Part shown: positions 7,445-15,188 of the stretch, one piece after another
Numbering within the stretch: position 1 is the stretch's first letter
Layout of the letters: every line of letters starts with the position of its first letter
NCBI GenBank assembly: GCA_036555755.1
Contig: DATBKS010000033.1
Span: 1-29,894, forward strand
DNA from: JAICJR01 sp036555755
Lineage (GTDB): Bacteria > Actinomycetota > Thermoleophilia > Solirubrobacterales > Thermoleophilaceae
DNA length: 29,894 nucleotides
Reading direction: 5' to 3'
Translations under genes and position numbers: made by a program
The notes under the pieces: generated by a model
What the model saw: the letters and a program-made list of their open reading frames with translations, nothing else
Database searches by the model: none
Told to the model about the DNA's origin: nothing

Positions 7445-9328
7445 GTGACAAAAGCTGTCGAAGAGAGGGAACGAGTAGTCGTCCGGTTTGCGGGCGACTC
7501 GGGCGATGGCATGCAGCTCGCCGGGAGTCGCTTCACCGACGCCACGGCGATGTTCGGAAACGACCTCGCCACGCTGCCCGACTTCCCGGCCGAGATCCGC
7601 GCTCCCGCGGGGACGCTGCACGGGGTCTCCGCGTTCCAGATCCACTTCGCTTCGCGCGACATCCTCACACCGGGCGACCACCCCAACGTGCTCGTCGCGA
7701 TGAACCCTGCGGCGCTGAAGACCAACCTCAGCGCGCTCGAGAAGGGCGGCACGATCGTCGCCAACGAGGACGCCTTCACCGACAACAACCTGCGCAAGGC
7801 GGGCTACACGGAGAACCCGCTCGAGGACGGCTCGCTCGACGACTACCAGCTCTTCCGCGTGCCGATGACGACGATGACGGTGCGCGCCACCGAGGGCATC
7901 GAGGGGATCATGGCCAAGGACCAGCAGCGGACCAAGAACGTGTTCGCCCTCGGCCTGCTGTCGTGGATGTACGGTCGGCCTACCGAGGTCACTGCCGAGT
8001 GGATCGAGAAGAAGTTCTCCGGCAAGCCCGGCATCCGCGACGCCAACCTGAACGCCTTCCGCGCGGGCTACAACTTCGGTGAGACGGCCGAGCTGCTCGC
8101 CGTCCATTACGAGGTCAAGCCGGCTCCGGCCGACCCCGGCACCTATCGCAACATCAACGGCACGAGCGCGACGGCCCTCGGCCTGATCGCCGCGAGCGTG
8201 AAGAGCGGGCTGCCGATGGTCTACGCGAGCTACCCGATCACGCCCGCGTCCGAGCTTCTGCACGAGCTGTCGCGGCACAAGCGCTTCGGCGTCCGGACGA
8301 TGCAGGCAGAGGACGAGATCGCGGCGGCCGGCATGGTCGTAGGCGCTGCCTTCGGCGGTTCGCTCGGCGTCACCGCGTCGAGCGGACCGGGCCTCGACCT
8401 GAAAGCGGAGACGATCGGCCTAGGCGTCGCGCTCGAGCTGCCGATGGTGATCGTCGACGTCCAGCGCGCCGGCCCGTCCACCGGCATGCCGACGAAGACC
8501 GAGCAGGGTGACCTGATGCTCGCGATGTACGGGCGCCACGGCGAGTCGCCGCTGCCGATCGTCGCGGGCTACACGCCGGGGCAGTGCTTTGACGCCGCGA
8601 TCGAGGCCGTGCGGATCGCCGTCAAGTACCGCACGCCGGTGATCCTCCTGACGGACACCTTCCTCGCCAACTCGTCCGAGCCTTGGCGGCTGCCCGAGAT
8701 CTCGGACATCCCGGCGATCGATCCCGACTTCGCGACCGAGCCGAACGGCGAGGACGGCACCTTCCTTCCCTACAAGCGCGACGAGAACCTGGCCCGCCCG
8801 TGGGCCGTGCCCGGCACGCCGGGGCTGCGCCACCGCATCGGCGGTCTCGAGAAGGAGCACGAGACGGGCAACATCAGCTACGACCCCACCAACCACGCGC
8901 TGATGACGCGACTGCGCGCGGAGAAGGTGGCCAAGGTGGCCGACGAGATTCCGCCGCTCCAGGTGGATCACGAGGAGGGCGCCGAAGTGCTGATGCTCGG
9001 CTGGGGCTCGAGCTACGGGCCGATTCGCGCGGCCGTCCGGCGCGTGCGGCTGAAGGGCAAGAAGGTCGCCTCCGCGCACCTCTTCCACCTCCACCCGCTG
9101 CCGCACAACATCGAGGAGGTGCTGCGCTCCTACCGCAAGGTGATCGTGCCCGAGATGAACATGGGCCAGCTCGTGAAGATCCTGCGCGCCGAGTTCCTCG
9201 TCGACTGCGACAGCGTGACCAAGGTGGAGGGCCACCCATTCTTCGCGGATGAGCTGGAAGCGGCGATCCTCGAACGGATTGCGGACGGCGGACGGCGGAC
9301 GGCGGACGGCGGAGGAAATGGGCGCTAA
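7445..9328 (+). CDS. korA: 2-oxoglutarate:ferredoxin oxidoreductase, alpha subunit
   Basis: A 627-residue protein from GTG 7445 (MTKAVEERERVVVRFAGDSG). The frame is open further upstream but that part has no family-like sequence and lies opposite the remnant gene. The N-terminal gamma-like domain has GDSGDGMQLAGSRF and ANEDAFTDNN. The catalytic domain begins at YASYPITPASELLHELS and includes QAEDEIAAAGMVVGAAFGGS, TASSGPGLDLKAETIGLG and QRAGPSTGMPTKTEQGDL. Gamma and alpha domains are fused, as in actinobacterial and archaeal two-subunit Kor. With KorB it oxidises 2-oxoglutarate to succinyl-CoA, reducing ferredoxin. The last residues (ADGGRRTADGGGNGR) are encoded by a heptamer repeat and look like an appended tail. 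No clear Shine-Dalgarno precedes the GTG; TACACT at 7401-7406 is a possible -10. Confidence 0.95.
   Translation: MTKAVEERERVVVRFAGDSGDGMQLAGSRFTDATAMFGNDLATLPDFPAEIRAPAGTLHGVSAFQIHFASRDILTPGDHPNVLVAMNPAALKTNLSALEKGGTIVANEDAFTDNNLRKAGYTENPLEDGSLDDYQLFRVPMTTMTVRATEGIEGIMAKDQQRTKNVFALGLLSWMYGRPTEVTAEWIEKKFSGKPGIRDANLNAFRAGYNFGETAELLAVHYEVKPAPADPGTYRNINGTSATALGLIAASVKSGLPMVYASYPITPASELLHELSRHKRFGVRTMQAEDEIAAAGMVVGAAFGGSLGVTASSGPGLDLKAETIGLGVALELPMVIVDVQRAGPSTGMPTKTEQGDLMLAMYGRHGESPLPIVAGYTPGQCFDAAIEAVRIAVKYRTPVILLTDTFLANSSEPWRLPEISDIPAIDPDFATEPNGEDGTFLPYKRDENLARPWAVPGTPGLRHRIGGLEKEHETGNISYDPTNHALMTRLRAEKVAKVADEIPPLQVDHEEGAEVLMLGWGSSYGPIRAAVRRVRLKGKKVASAHLFHLHPLPHNIEEVLRSYRKVIVPEMNMGQLVKILRAEFLVDCDSVTKVEGHPFFADELEAAILERIADGGRRTADGGGNGR
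9281..9315. repeat. Heptamer tandem array (GCGGACG), five units
   Basis: Four perfect copies of GCGGACG followed by one variant, GCGGAGG. The array encodes the C-terminal tail of KorA. Its variant last unit supplies the GGAGG just ahead of the first possible korB ATG. It fits the same GCNRACK pattern as the arrays at 3154 and 21783. Confidence 0.85.
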
Positions 9329-10361
9329 CGGAAACACCAACGGTGGGACTCCCCTGCCGATGACAAAGAAGGACTTCTCCTCCGACCAGGAGACGCGCTG
9401 GTGCCCGGGCTGCGGGGACTACGCGATCCTCGCGACCGTCCAGGCGCTTATGCCCGAGCTCGGGGTGCCGCCGGAGCGCACCGTGTTCGTGTCGGGCATC
9501 GGCTGCGCGGGGCGCTTCGTCTACTACATGGACACCTACGGGATGCACGGCATCCACGGGCGCGCGCCGGCCCTGGCCACCGGGCTCGCGGTGTCGCGGC
9601 CGGACCTGTCGGTGTGGGTCGTCACCGGCGACGGCGACTCGCTCTCGATCGGCGGCAACCACCTCATCCACGCGCTGCGCCGCAACGTCCCGATCAAGAT
9701 CCTGCTCTTCAACAACCAGATCTACGGCCTGACGAAGGGGCAGTACTCGCCCACGAGCGAGCAGGGCAAGGTCACGAAGTCCACGCCGTTCGGCTCGCAG
9801 GACCATCCCTTCAACCCGCTGGCGCTCGCACTGGGCGCCGAGGCCACCTTCGTGGCGCGGGCTGTCGACACCGACCGCAACCACGTGGCCGATGTCCTGC
9901 GCGCGGCGGCCGAGCACCAGGGCACAGCGTTCGTCGAGATCTACCAGAACTGCAACGTCTTCAACGACGGCGCCTTTGATGCGCTCCGCGAGAAGGAGCC
10001 GCGCAAGCGCAACATGATCATGCTCGAGGCGGGCAAGCCGATCCGCTTCGGCGAGGAGAACGAGCGCGGCGTGGTCCAGCGCTCGGACGGCTCGCTCGAG
10101 CTGGTCGAGGTGGAGGACGTGGGGGAGGACGCGCTCGTCGTCCACGATCCCGAGCACCGCGACCCGAGCCTCGCGTTCGCGCTCGCGCACCTCGCCGAGC
10201 GCCCCACCGGACCGTCGCCCGTCGGGGTGTTCCGCTCGGTGTCGCGACCCACGTATGCGCAGGGGCTCCACGAGGAGCTCGAGGAAGCGCGCTCCAACGT
10301 GGGAGACGAGGAGCTGGCCGAGCTCCTCGGCGGCGGCGACACCTGGACCGTCTCCGCCTAA
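9318..10361 (+). CDS. korB: 2-oxoglutarate:ferredoxin oxidoreductase, beta subunit
   Basis: A 347-residue protein if it starts at ATG 9318, overlapping the korA stop by 11 bases, or 333 residues from ATG 9360 (MTKKDFSSDQETRWCPGCGD). GGAGGAA sits only about two bases before ATG 9318, closer than usual, and residues 1-14 are low-complexity. The 9360 start is therefore a serious alternative. KorB binds thiamine diphosphate and one 4Fe-4S cluster. Visible are the cluster cysteines in WCPGCG and the later YQNCNVFND, GIGCAGRF, and the ThDP motif GDGDSLSIGGNH with FNNQIYGLTKGQYSPTS. It is co-transcribed with korA. No ferredoxin gene lies beside it. Confidence 0.95.
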   Translation: MGANGNTNGGTPLPMTKKDFSSDQETRWCPGCGDYAILATVQALMPELGVPPERTVFVSGIGCAGRFVYYMDTYGMHGIHGRAPALATGLAVSRPDLSVWVVTGDGDSLSIGGNHLIHALRRNVPIKILLFNNQIYGLTKGQYSPTSEQGKVTKSTPFGSQDHPFNPLALALGAEATFVARAVDTDRNHVADVLRAAAEHQGTAFVEIYQNCNVFNDGAFDALREKEPRKRNMIMLEAGKPIRFGEENERGVVQRSDGSLELVEVEDVGEDALVVHDPEHRDPSLAFALAHLAERPTGPSPVGVFRSVSRPTYAQGLHEELEEARSNVGDEELAELLGGGDTWTVSA

Positions 10362-10369
10362 GTTCGCTC

Positions 10370-10399
10370 TTGTAACGAGTGCCGCAAGGGGCTTACGAT
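10370..10399 (+). promoter_or_regulatory. Putative housekeeping promoter for the propeller gene
   Basis: TTGTAA (10370-10375) and TACGAT (10394-10399) are spaced by 18 bases in the 70-base gap after korB. Transcription would start near 10406. That leaves a short leader with GAAGGA (10418-10423) before the ATG at 10432. Motif reading only. Confidence 0.45.
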
Positions 10400-10431
10400 C
10401 GCTCGTAGGCTCCCGGACGAAGGACTCGCGC

Positions 10432-11826
10432 ATGAGAGCAGCACTCGTCGTTGCAGCGTGTTCCGCGCTTCTATTGGTCGCAGGCGCCGCCCCCGCCGCC
10501 GCGGACAGCCTGGTGTTCGCCAAGGCAGGCAACATCTTCCTGGCGAACGCCGACGGCAGCGGGCAGTACCAGGTCACGCTCGACGGATCGCCGTCGTCGC
10601 CGTACGAGTCGCCGTCGCAGGCGGACGACGGCACGATCGTCGCGCTGCGCACGCTGCCCGGCGGGCGCCCGCAGATCTGGCGCATGACCCAGAGCGGCGG
10701 GCTGCTCAACCCGCCGATCAACACGCCGGCGCCCGGCACCGGCGCGATCGACGCGCGGGTCTCGCCGAATGGGCAGCTCGTGGCCTACTGGTTCGTCACG
10801 ACGGTCAACGACCCGCTGTGCGCGTTCTGCGTGAACATCGCCAACCAGGCGCTGATCAGCCACTCGGGCGCGTTCACGAACGTCAACGACGTCGGCAACC
10901 CGCACACGGGCGGCTGGCCGTCGTGGATGTCCAACAACGAGATCGTGCTCACCAACGGCAGCGGCACCGTGTGGACCTACACCATCGGCACCGACAGCGA
11001 GGCGCAGCAGTGGTGGGGCGACTTCGCCAACTGCGACATGATTTGCGACCCCGCGCCGCCGAGCACGCTCCTCGACGCCGAGGCGAGTCGTGACGGCACC
11101 AAGGTCGCGGTGGTGCGCGGCGACAACCAGGAGACGATCGTCATCTATCTGATGACGGGCGCGCCGCCCGCCGTCCCCAGCCCGAAGTGCGGCCTCACCG
11201 GTCCGTCCGGCAAGTTCCAGAATCCGACCTGGTCGCAGAGCGGGCAGACGCTCGCCTGGCAGGAGAACGACGGGATCTGGTCCATCCCCGTCGACTTCGC
11301 CACGTGCGGCACGATGGGCGCCCCGCAGCCCGCGCTGATCATCCCCGGCGCCGCCGAGCCCGACTTCGGCCCGGCGGCCGTGAGTCCCGGCGCGCGGCCA
11401 GGCTGCGGCAACCCCGGCAACCCGACGCCGTGCTCGGGACCGCCCGGGCAGCAGGTCACCTCCGCCGTCGTGAAGGCGAAGTTGACGGCCTTCCTCAAGA
11501 ACGAGGTCAAGGCTCTCAAGAAGCTGAAGATCCGCGGCCTGCTCAAGAAGAAGCAGCTGAAGGTGACCTTCGATGCGCCGAGCGCCGGGACGCTCACGCT
11601 CAAGCTGACCACCACCGGCGCGGCGGCCAAGCGCACCACGACGCTGGCGAGCGGCAGGCTCGTCTTCGCCGCCGCCGGCAAGAAGAAGGTGACGCTCAAG
11701 CTCACGGGGAAGGGCAAGAAGGTGCTGCGTCACAAGCGCAAGCTCAAGGGCACGTTGACGGCGAGCTTCACGCCGAAGGGCGGCAAGGCGACGTCAACCA
11801 AGAAGTCGGTGTCGCTGAAGCGCTGA
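10432..11826 (+). CDS. Secreted beta-propeller (TolB-like) protein with lysine-rich tail
   Basis: A 464-residue protein; ATG 10432 is preceded by GAAGGA at eight bases. Residues 1-25 are a clear signal peptide (MRAALVVAACSALLLVAG, cleavage near APAAADS). Residues about 25-320 carry WD40/TolB-like blades, for example DSLVFAKAGNIFLANADG, ARVSPNGQLVAYWF, DAEASRDGTKVAVV and PTWSQSGQTLAW. After a proline/glycine linker with cysteines, residues about 345-464 form a lysine-rich all-beta domain (LKKKQLKVTFDAPSAGTLTL, AAAGKKKVTLKLTGKGKK). I associate this tail with surface proteins of Thermoleophilia. It may bind anionic cell-wall polymers or sugars; this is inference. No enzyme motif seen. It ends five bases from a convergent TetR gene. 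Confidence 0.85.
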   Translation: MRAALVVAACSALLLVAGAAPAAADSLVFAKAGNIFLANADGSGQYQVTLDGSPSSPYESPSQADDGTIVALRTLPGGRPQIWRMTQSGGLLNPPINTPAPGTGAIDARVSPNGQLVAYWFVTTVNDPLCAFCVNIANQALISHSGAFTNVNDVGNPHTGGWPSWMSNNEIVLTNGSGTVWTYTIGTDSEAQQWWGDFANCDMICDPAPPSTLLDAEASRDGTKVAVVRGDNQETIVIYLMTGAPPAVPSPKCGLTGPSGKFQNPTWSQSGQTLAWQENDGIWSIPVDFATCGTMGAPQPALIIPGAAEPDFGPAAVSPGARPGCGNPGNPTPCSGPPGQQVTSAVVKAKLTAFLKNEVKALKKLKIRGLLKKKQLKVTFDAPSAGTLTLKLTTTGAAAKRTTTLASGRLVFAAAGKKKVTLKLTGKGKKVLRHKRKLKGTLTASFTPKGGKATSTKKSVSLKR

Positions 11827-11831
11827 CCCAG

Positions 11832-12446
11832 CTAGAGCGCCGGGATCGTGTCGAGCAGCAGGTGCTGGAAGGCGTTGACCAGCAGGGTCTGAACCTGCTC
11901 GCGTGTGCGATTGCCGGCGAGCCACTCGCGGATCGCCTGCGTGGCAAAGGCGTTGAAGCAGCGCAGCGCGAAGCGCGAGTCGGGCGTGTCGTCGATCACG
12001 TCGGTCATGACCGAGAGCGTGCGTTCGATGCTGCGGTCGGTGGCGGCGTCGATCAGGGCGCGGATATCGGGATCCGCGAGCATCGGCCCGTGGCCGACGG
12101 AGGCGAGCCAGGTCTCGCGGTTCTCCGAGATCAGGTCGAGGCTGGCTGACAGGTTGAAGGCGATCCGCTCGGCCAGCGGTACCTCCGGCCCGGCGGTGCG
12201 GACGTCGGCGAGGGCCGCCCCGCCCTCGGCCAGCACGGCGATGAACACCCCGCGGATGCCGCCGAAGTAGTGGTGTACGAGTGAGCGGGCGACGCCGGCG
12301 GCCTCCGCCACGTCGCCCGTCGACACCCGCGTGTAAGGGTTCTCGGAGAAGAGCGTGCGGGCGGCGGCCACAATCTCGTCCCGGCGAGCGTCCGGGCTGA
12401 GGCGCCGTCCTCGCGCTGCCCCGCTGTCCAGGTCTTCGCTCGCCAT
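11832..12446 (-). CDS. TetR-family transcriptional regulator
   Basis: A 204-residue protein from ATG 12446 (MASEDLDSGAARGRRL). The N-terminal helix-turn-helix spans about residues 20-65: DEIVAAARTLFSENPYTRVS, then GDVAEAAGVARSLVHHYFGG. The rest is a helical ligand-binding domain typical of TetR proteins; the ligand is unknown. No Shine-Dalgarno precedes the ATG and only 27 bases separate it from the divergent arylsulfotransferase start. The mRNA may be leaderless, and an operator in that gap would control both genes. Confidence 0.9.
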   Translation of the reverse strand: MASEDLDSGAARGRRLSPDARRDEIVAAARTLFSENPYTRVSTGDVAEAAGVARSLVHHYFGGIRGVFIAVLAEGGAALADVRTAGPEVPLAERIAFNLSASLDLISENRETWLASVGHGPMLADPDIRALIDAATDRSIERTLSVMTDVIDDTPDSRFALRCFNAFATQAIREWLAGNRTREQVQTLLVNAFQHLLLDTIPAL

Positions 12447-12473
12447 AGTTGTGTTAATGAGTCCAGGTAAGAG
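12447..12473. promoter_or_regulatory. 27-bp divergent control region, TetR / arylsulfotransferase
   Basis: Two start codons face away from each other across only 27 bases, so promoter elements must reach into the coding regions. The plus-strand gene has AGGTAAGAG just before its ATG; the TetR side has no ribosome site. I see no perfect palindrome here. Confidence 0.4.
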
Positions 12474-14261
12474 ATGAGCCGCTCGGCCAAAAGATTGACG
12501 ACGCTTCCGGTCGCGATTGCGGCGCTCGCCGCGCTGCCGTCGGCGGCGTTCGGCTCGAATCTTGCCGTGTCGCCCGCCCCGGGCACGCCGGACGCCTCGC
12601 CGCAGACGCAGATCAGCATCCTCGGCGTCGCGCCTAAGAGCATCGGGTCGGTACGCGTCACGGGGGCCACGAGCGGCGGACATCGTGGCCACCTGCGGTC
12701 GTACTCGGGCGGGCGCGGCGCGAGCTTCCTGCTGTCGCAGCCGCTCACGCAGGGAGAGCGCGTGCGGGTGGAACTGCGCGTGCGCGGGCGGTCGCCGAAG
12801 CGCTGGTCGTTCACCGTCGCTCGCCTCGGCGCGGCGCAGCCGTTCCTGAACTTCAAGGTCTTCCAGCAGGACAAGCTCCAGCAGTTCGTCACCGAGCCCA
12901 CCCTGCAGCCGCCCAAGATCACGACGCTCAAGCGCTCGTCCGGGACGGGCGGCGACATCTTCATCACGCCGCTGCCGTCGCCGGTGGTGCACCCCGGGAG
13001 CAACAACACGGTGACGATCAACCCCGTGGGACCTGGCGGGCCGATGATCGTGGACCGCCACGGGCACCTCGTCTGGTTCAAGCAGCTCACGCCGCCGGAC
13101 GTGGCCGCCAACCTGCGGATTCAGCGCTACGGCTCGCGCAGGGTGCTCACCTGGTGGCAGGGCCCGGTCACGCCGCAGGCCTTCGGGCTCGGCGAGGGCG
13201 TGATCGCCGACAGCTCTTACCGCACGATCCGCACGGTGCGGGCGGGCAACGGCTACAAGGTGGACATCCACGAGTTCGAGCTCGCGCCTCCCGCCGACGC
13301 GCTGTTCACCGTCTACACGCCGGTGCTCGTGCACCTGCCGGGCACGCCGGCGGGCACGCTCTCGCCGCTGCTCGACTCGATCGTGCAGGAGGTCGACGTG
13401 CGCACCGGGCTCGTAGTGTGGGAGTGGCACTCGCTCGGGCACATCGCGCTGAAGGACTCGTACGCCACGCCCGCCAACAGCGCGTCCTTCGACGCCTTCC
13501 ACATCAACTCGATCCAGGAGCTCCGCCACGGTTGCGTGCTGATCTCGGCGCGCGACACCTCGGCCGTCTACGAGATCAGCCGCACGAGCGGGAAGATCGT
13601 GTGGACGCTCGGCGGCAAGGCGAGCGACTTCCGGCTCGGCCACGGAGCGCGCTTCTGGTTCCAGCACGACGCGCGCATGCTGCGGGGCAACCGCGTGAGC
13701 CTTTTCGACGACGAGGCGGGCCCGCCGCAGAAGGGTCCCTACTCGCGCGGCGTCGTGCTGAAGCTGGACAGGAAGCGGCACAGCGCGAAGCTCGTGCGTC
13801 AGTACCGGCGCTCGACGCGCACGTCGGCGCAGAGCGAGGGGAGCGTGCAGACGCTCGGCAACGGCAACGTCTTCGTCGGCTTCGGCGCCCAGCCCTTCTA
13901 CTCGGAGTTCGCCCCGAACGGGCGGCTGCTGTTCGACGCGAGCCTGCCGCAGGACGACGGCAGCTACCGCGTCTACAGCTTCCCGTGGAGCGCCAAGCCG
14001 CGGACGCGGCCGGTGGCCGCCGCCCGGCGCACCGGCCCGACCAGCGTGTCGGTCTACGCGAGCTGGAACGGCGCGACCGCGGTGCGGCGTTGGCAGGTGC
14101 TCGCCGGACCGAGCGCGGGCTCGCTCAAGCCGGTGAAGACGGCGGGTAAGGCAGGCTTCGAAACTCGTATCGACGTCTCGGGCTCCGCCACGCAGTTCGC
14201 CGTCCGCGCGCTCGACTCGCGCGGGCACGTGCTCGCCACGTCGTCGCCGGTTGCCGGCTGA
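12474..14261 (+). CDS. Arylsulfotransferase (ASST) family secreted protein
   Basis: A 595-residue exported protein with signal peptide MSRSAKRLTTLPVAIAALAA ending near PSAAFG. Residues about 30-120 form an N-terminal beta domain (VSPAPGTPDASPQTQISI). The main part is the ASST six-blade propeller: GPMIVDRHGHLVWFKQL, the HEFELAPPADALF region (about 265), QEVDVRTGLVVWEWHS, FDAFHINSIQ (about 340), ISRTSGKIVWTLGGK, FQHDARML (about 395) and NRVSLFDDEAGP. The last about 90 residues look fibronectin-like. Family members move sulfate between phenols using a catalytic histidine; the histidines in HINSIQ and QHDAR are the conserved ones seen here. Many actinobacterial homologues have no proven reaction. 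The neighbouring TetR gene may control it. Its stop abuts the stop of the convergent gene. Confidence 0.9.
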   Translation: MSRSAKRLTTLPVAIAALAALPSAAFGSNLAVSPAPGTPDASPQTQISILGVAPKSIGSVRVTGATSGGHRGHLRSYSGGRGASFLLSQPLTQGERVRVELRVRGRSPKRWSFTVARLGAAQPFLNFKVFQQDKLQQFVTEPTLQPPKITTLKRSSGTGGDIFITPLPSPVVHPGSNNTVTINPVGPGGPMIVDRHGHLVWFKQLTPPDVAANLRIQRYGSRRVLTWWQGPVTPQAFGLGEGVIADSSYRTIRTVRAGNGYKVDIHEFELAPPADALFTVYTPVLVHLPGTPAGTLSPLLDSIVQEVDVRTGLVVWEWHSLGHIALKDSYATPANSASFDAFHINSIQELRHGCVLISARDTSAVYEISRTSGKIVWTLGGKASDFRLGHGARFWFQHDARMLRGNRVSLFDDEAGPPQKGPYSRGVVLKLDRKRHSAKLVRQYRRSTRTSAQSEGSVQTLGNGNVFVGFGAQPFYSEFAPNGRLLFDASLPQDDGSYRVYSFPWSAKPRTRPVAAARRTGPTSVSVYASWNGATAVRRWQVLAGPSAGSLKPVKTAGKAGFETRIDVSGSATQFAVRALDSRGHVLATSSPVAG

Positions 14262-15188
14262 TCAGGCGCCCCGCTCCAGGTCGAGCTCGGTCCTGACCCC
14301 GAGCGCGTTCAGCGCGCTGTTGGCGTCCTCCAGGCTCCCGGTGTCCATCACGGCATGCGCGAGCCGCGCGGCCGAGCTCACGGTCGTCTCGGGGTCGAGG
14401 TAGATCGTCACGGCACCGAGCGGGGACAGCGGCACGGTGCGCTGCCCGCGGCGGATCGTCGCGGTTCCGGTCTCGCCGCGGAAACAGCGGATGGCCATGG
14501 CGCTGGCCTCGGTGGGCACCTCGTTCACTGCCCCTTCCATGCGCTCTGCGACGGGCTCGCTGAGGTAGCGCATGCCCGCGAGGCCGCCGGCCATCGCCAC
14601 CTCGGTCACGCGCTCCATCACCTCGTCGACGGTCAGCTCGCCGTCGCACGCCACGCCGAAGATGCCCGCCACGACGTCGCGCCCAGATGCCTGCAGCCGA
14701 GCTGCGCCGGCGAGCAGCAGCGAGTCGCAGAGGGGAGAGGCGAGGCCGGGCTCGGTGCCGTGCGCGAGCGCGTCGCCGCCGACGTCCACGAGCACGATCA
14801 GGTCGGCGCCCACGGCATCGGCAGCCTCGGCCAGACCGGCGGCGATAGCCGCGGGACCCGGGTGCGGATCGACGAGCAGCACCGGCTCGCCCAGGAAGCG
14901 GGACATGTGCGCCTCGGCGAACACCACGCCGTCGGCGTGGGTGTCGGCGTCGGCGGCCAGCACGCAGGGCGACAGGCGCTCGCCGCCCTCGATCTCGTCG
15001 AGTGAGCGCGGCCCTGGCTGCGGATCGATCACCCGCCGCTCCCAGGTCACGCCGCCGAGCACGGGCTCCGCGTGCTGGTACAGGCGGCAGGCCTCCGCGG
15101 TGGCCAGCGCACCCACCACGTCGCCGCCTCCGCCCATGCCTATCACGAGCGGCCGGCGGGCCGCGGCCATCAGCGCCTCAGCATCCAT
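14262..15188 (-). CDS. DUF1152 domain protein
   Basis: About 308 residues. The ATG at 15188 overlaps the mtnA stop as TGATG; a GTG one codon earlier (15191) is also possible. The glycine-rich start RRPLVIGMGGGGDVVGALA is the DUF1152 signature and resembles a nucleotide- or phosphate-binding loop. Other conserved-looking stretches are GGVTWERRVIDPQPGPRSLDEI, LVDVGGDALAHGTEPGLASPLCDS and GIFGVACDGELT. The biochemical function is unknown to me. Tight coupling to mtnA suggests a role with thioribose or deoxyribose phosphate salvage. The stop TCA joins the arylsulfotransferase stop TGA with no gap (TGATCA). Confidence 0.85.
   Translation of the reverse strand: MDAEALMAAARRPLVIGMGGGGDVVGALATAEACRLYQHAEPVLGGVTWERRVIDPQPGPRSLDEIEGGERLSPCVLAADADTHADGVVFAEAHMSRFLGEPVLLVDPHPGPAAIAAGLAEAADAVGADLIVLVDVGGDALAHGTEPGLASPLCDSLLLAGAARLQASGRDVVAGIFGVACDGELTVDEVMERVTEVAMAGGLAGMRYLSEPVAERMEGAVNEVPTEASAMAIRCFRGETGTATIRRGQRTVPLSPLGAVTIYLDPETTVSSAARLAHAVMDTGSLEDANSALNALGVRTELDLERGA

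Noticed and set aside
8874..10739. Long minus-strand open frame (621 codons)
   Set aside because: Antisense to korA, korB and the start of the propeller gene, all of which have clear motifs.
12447..14228. Extension of the minus-strand TetR frame far upstream
   Set aside because: The extension is antisense to the arylsulfotransferase. TetR homology begins only after ATG 12446.
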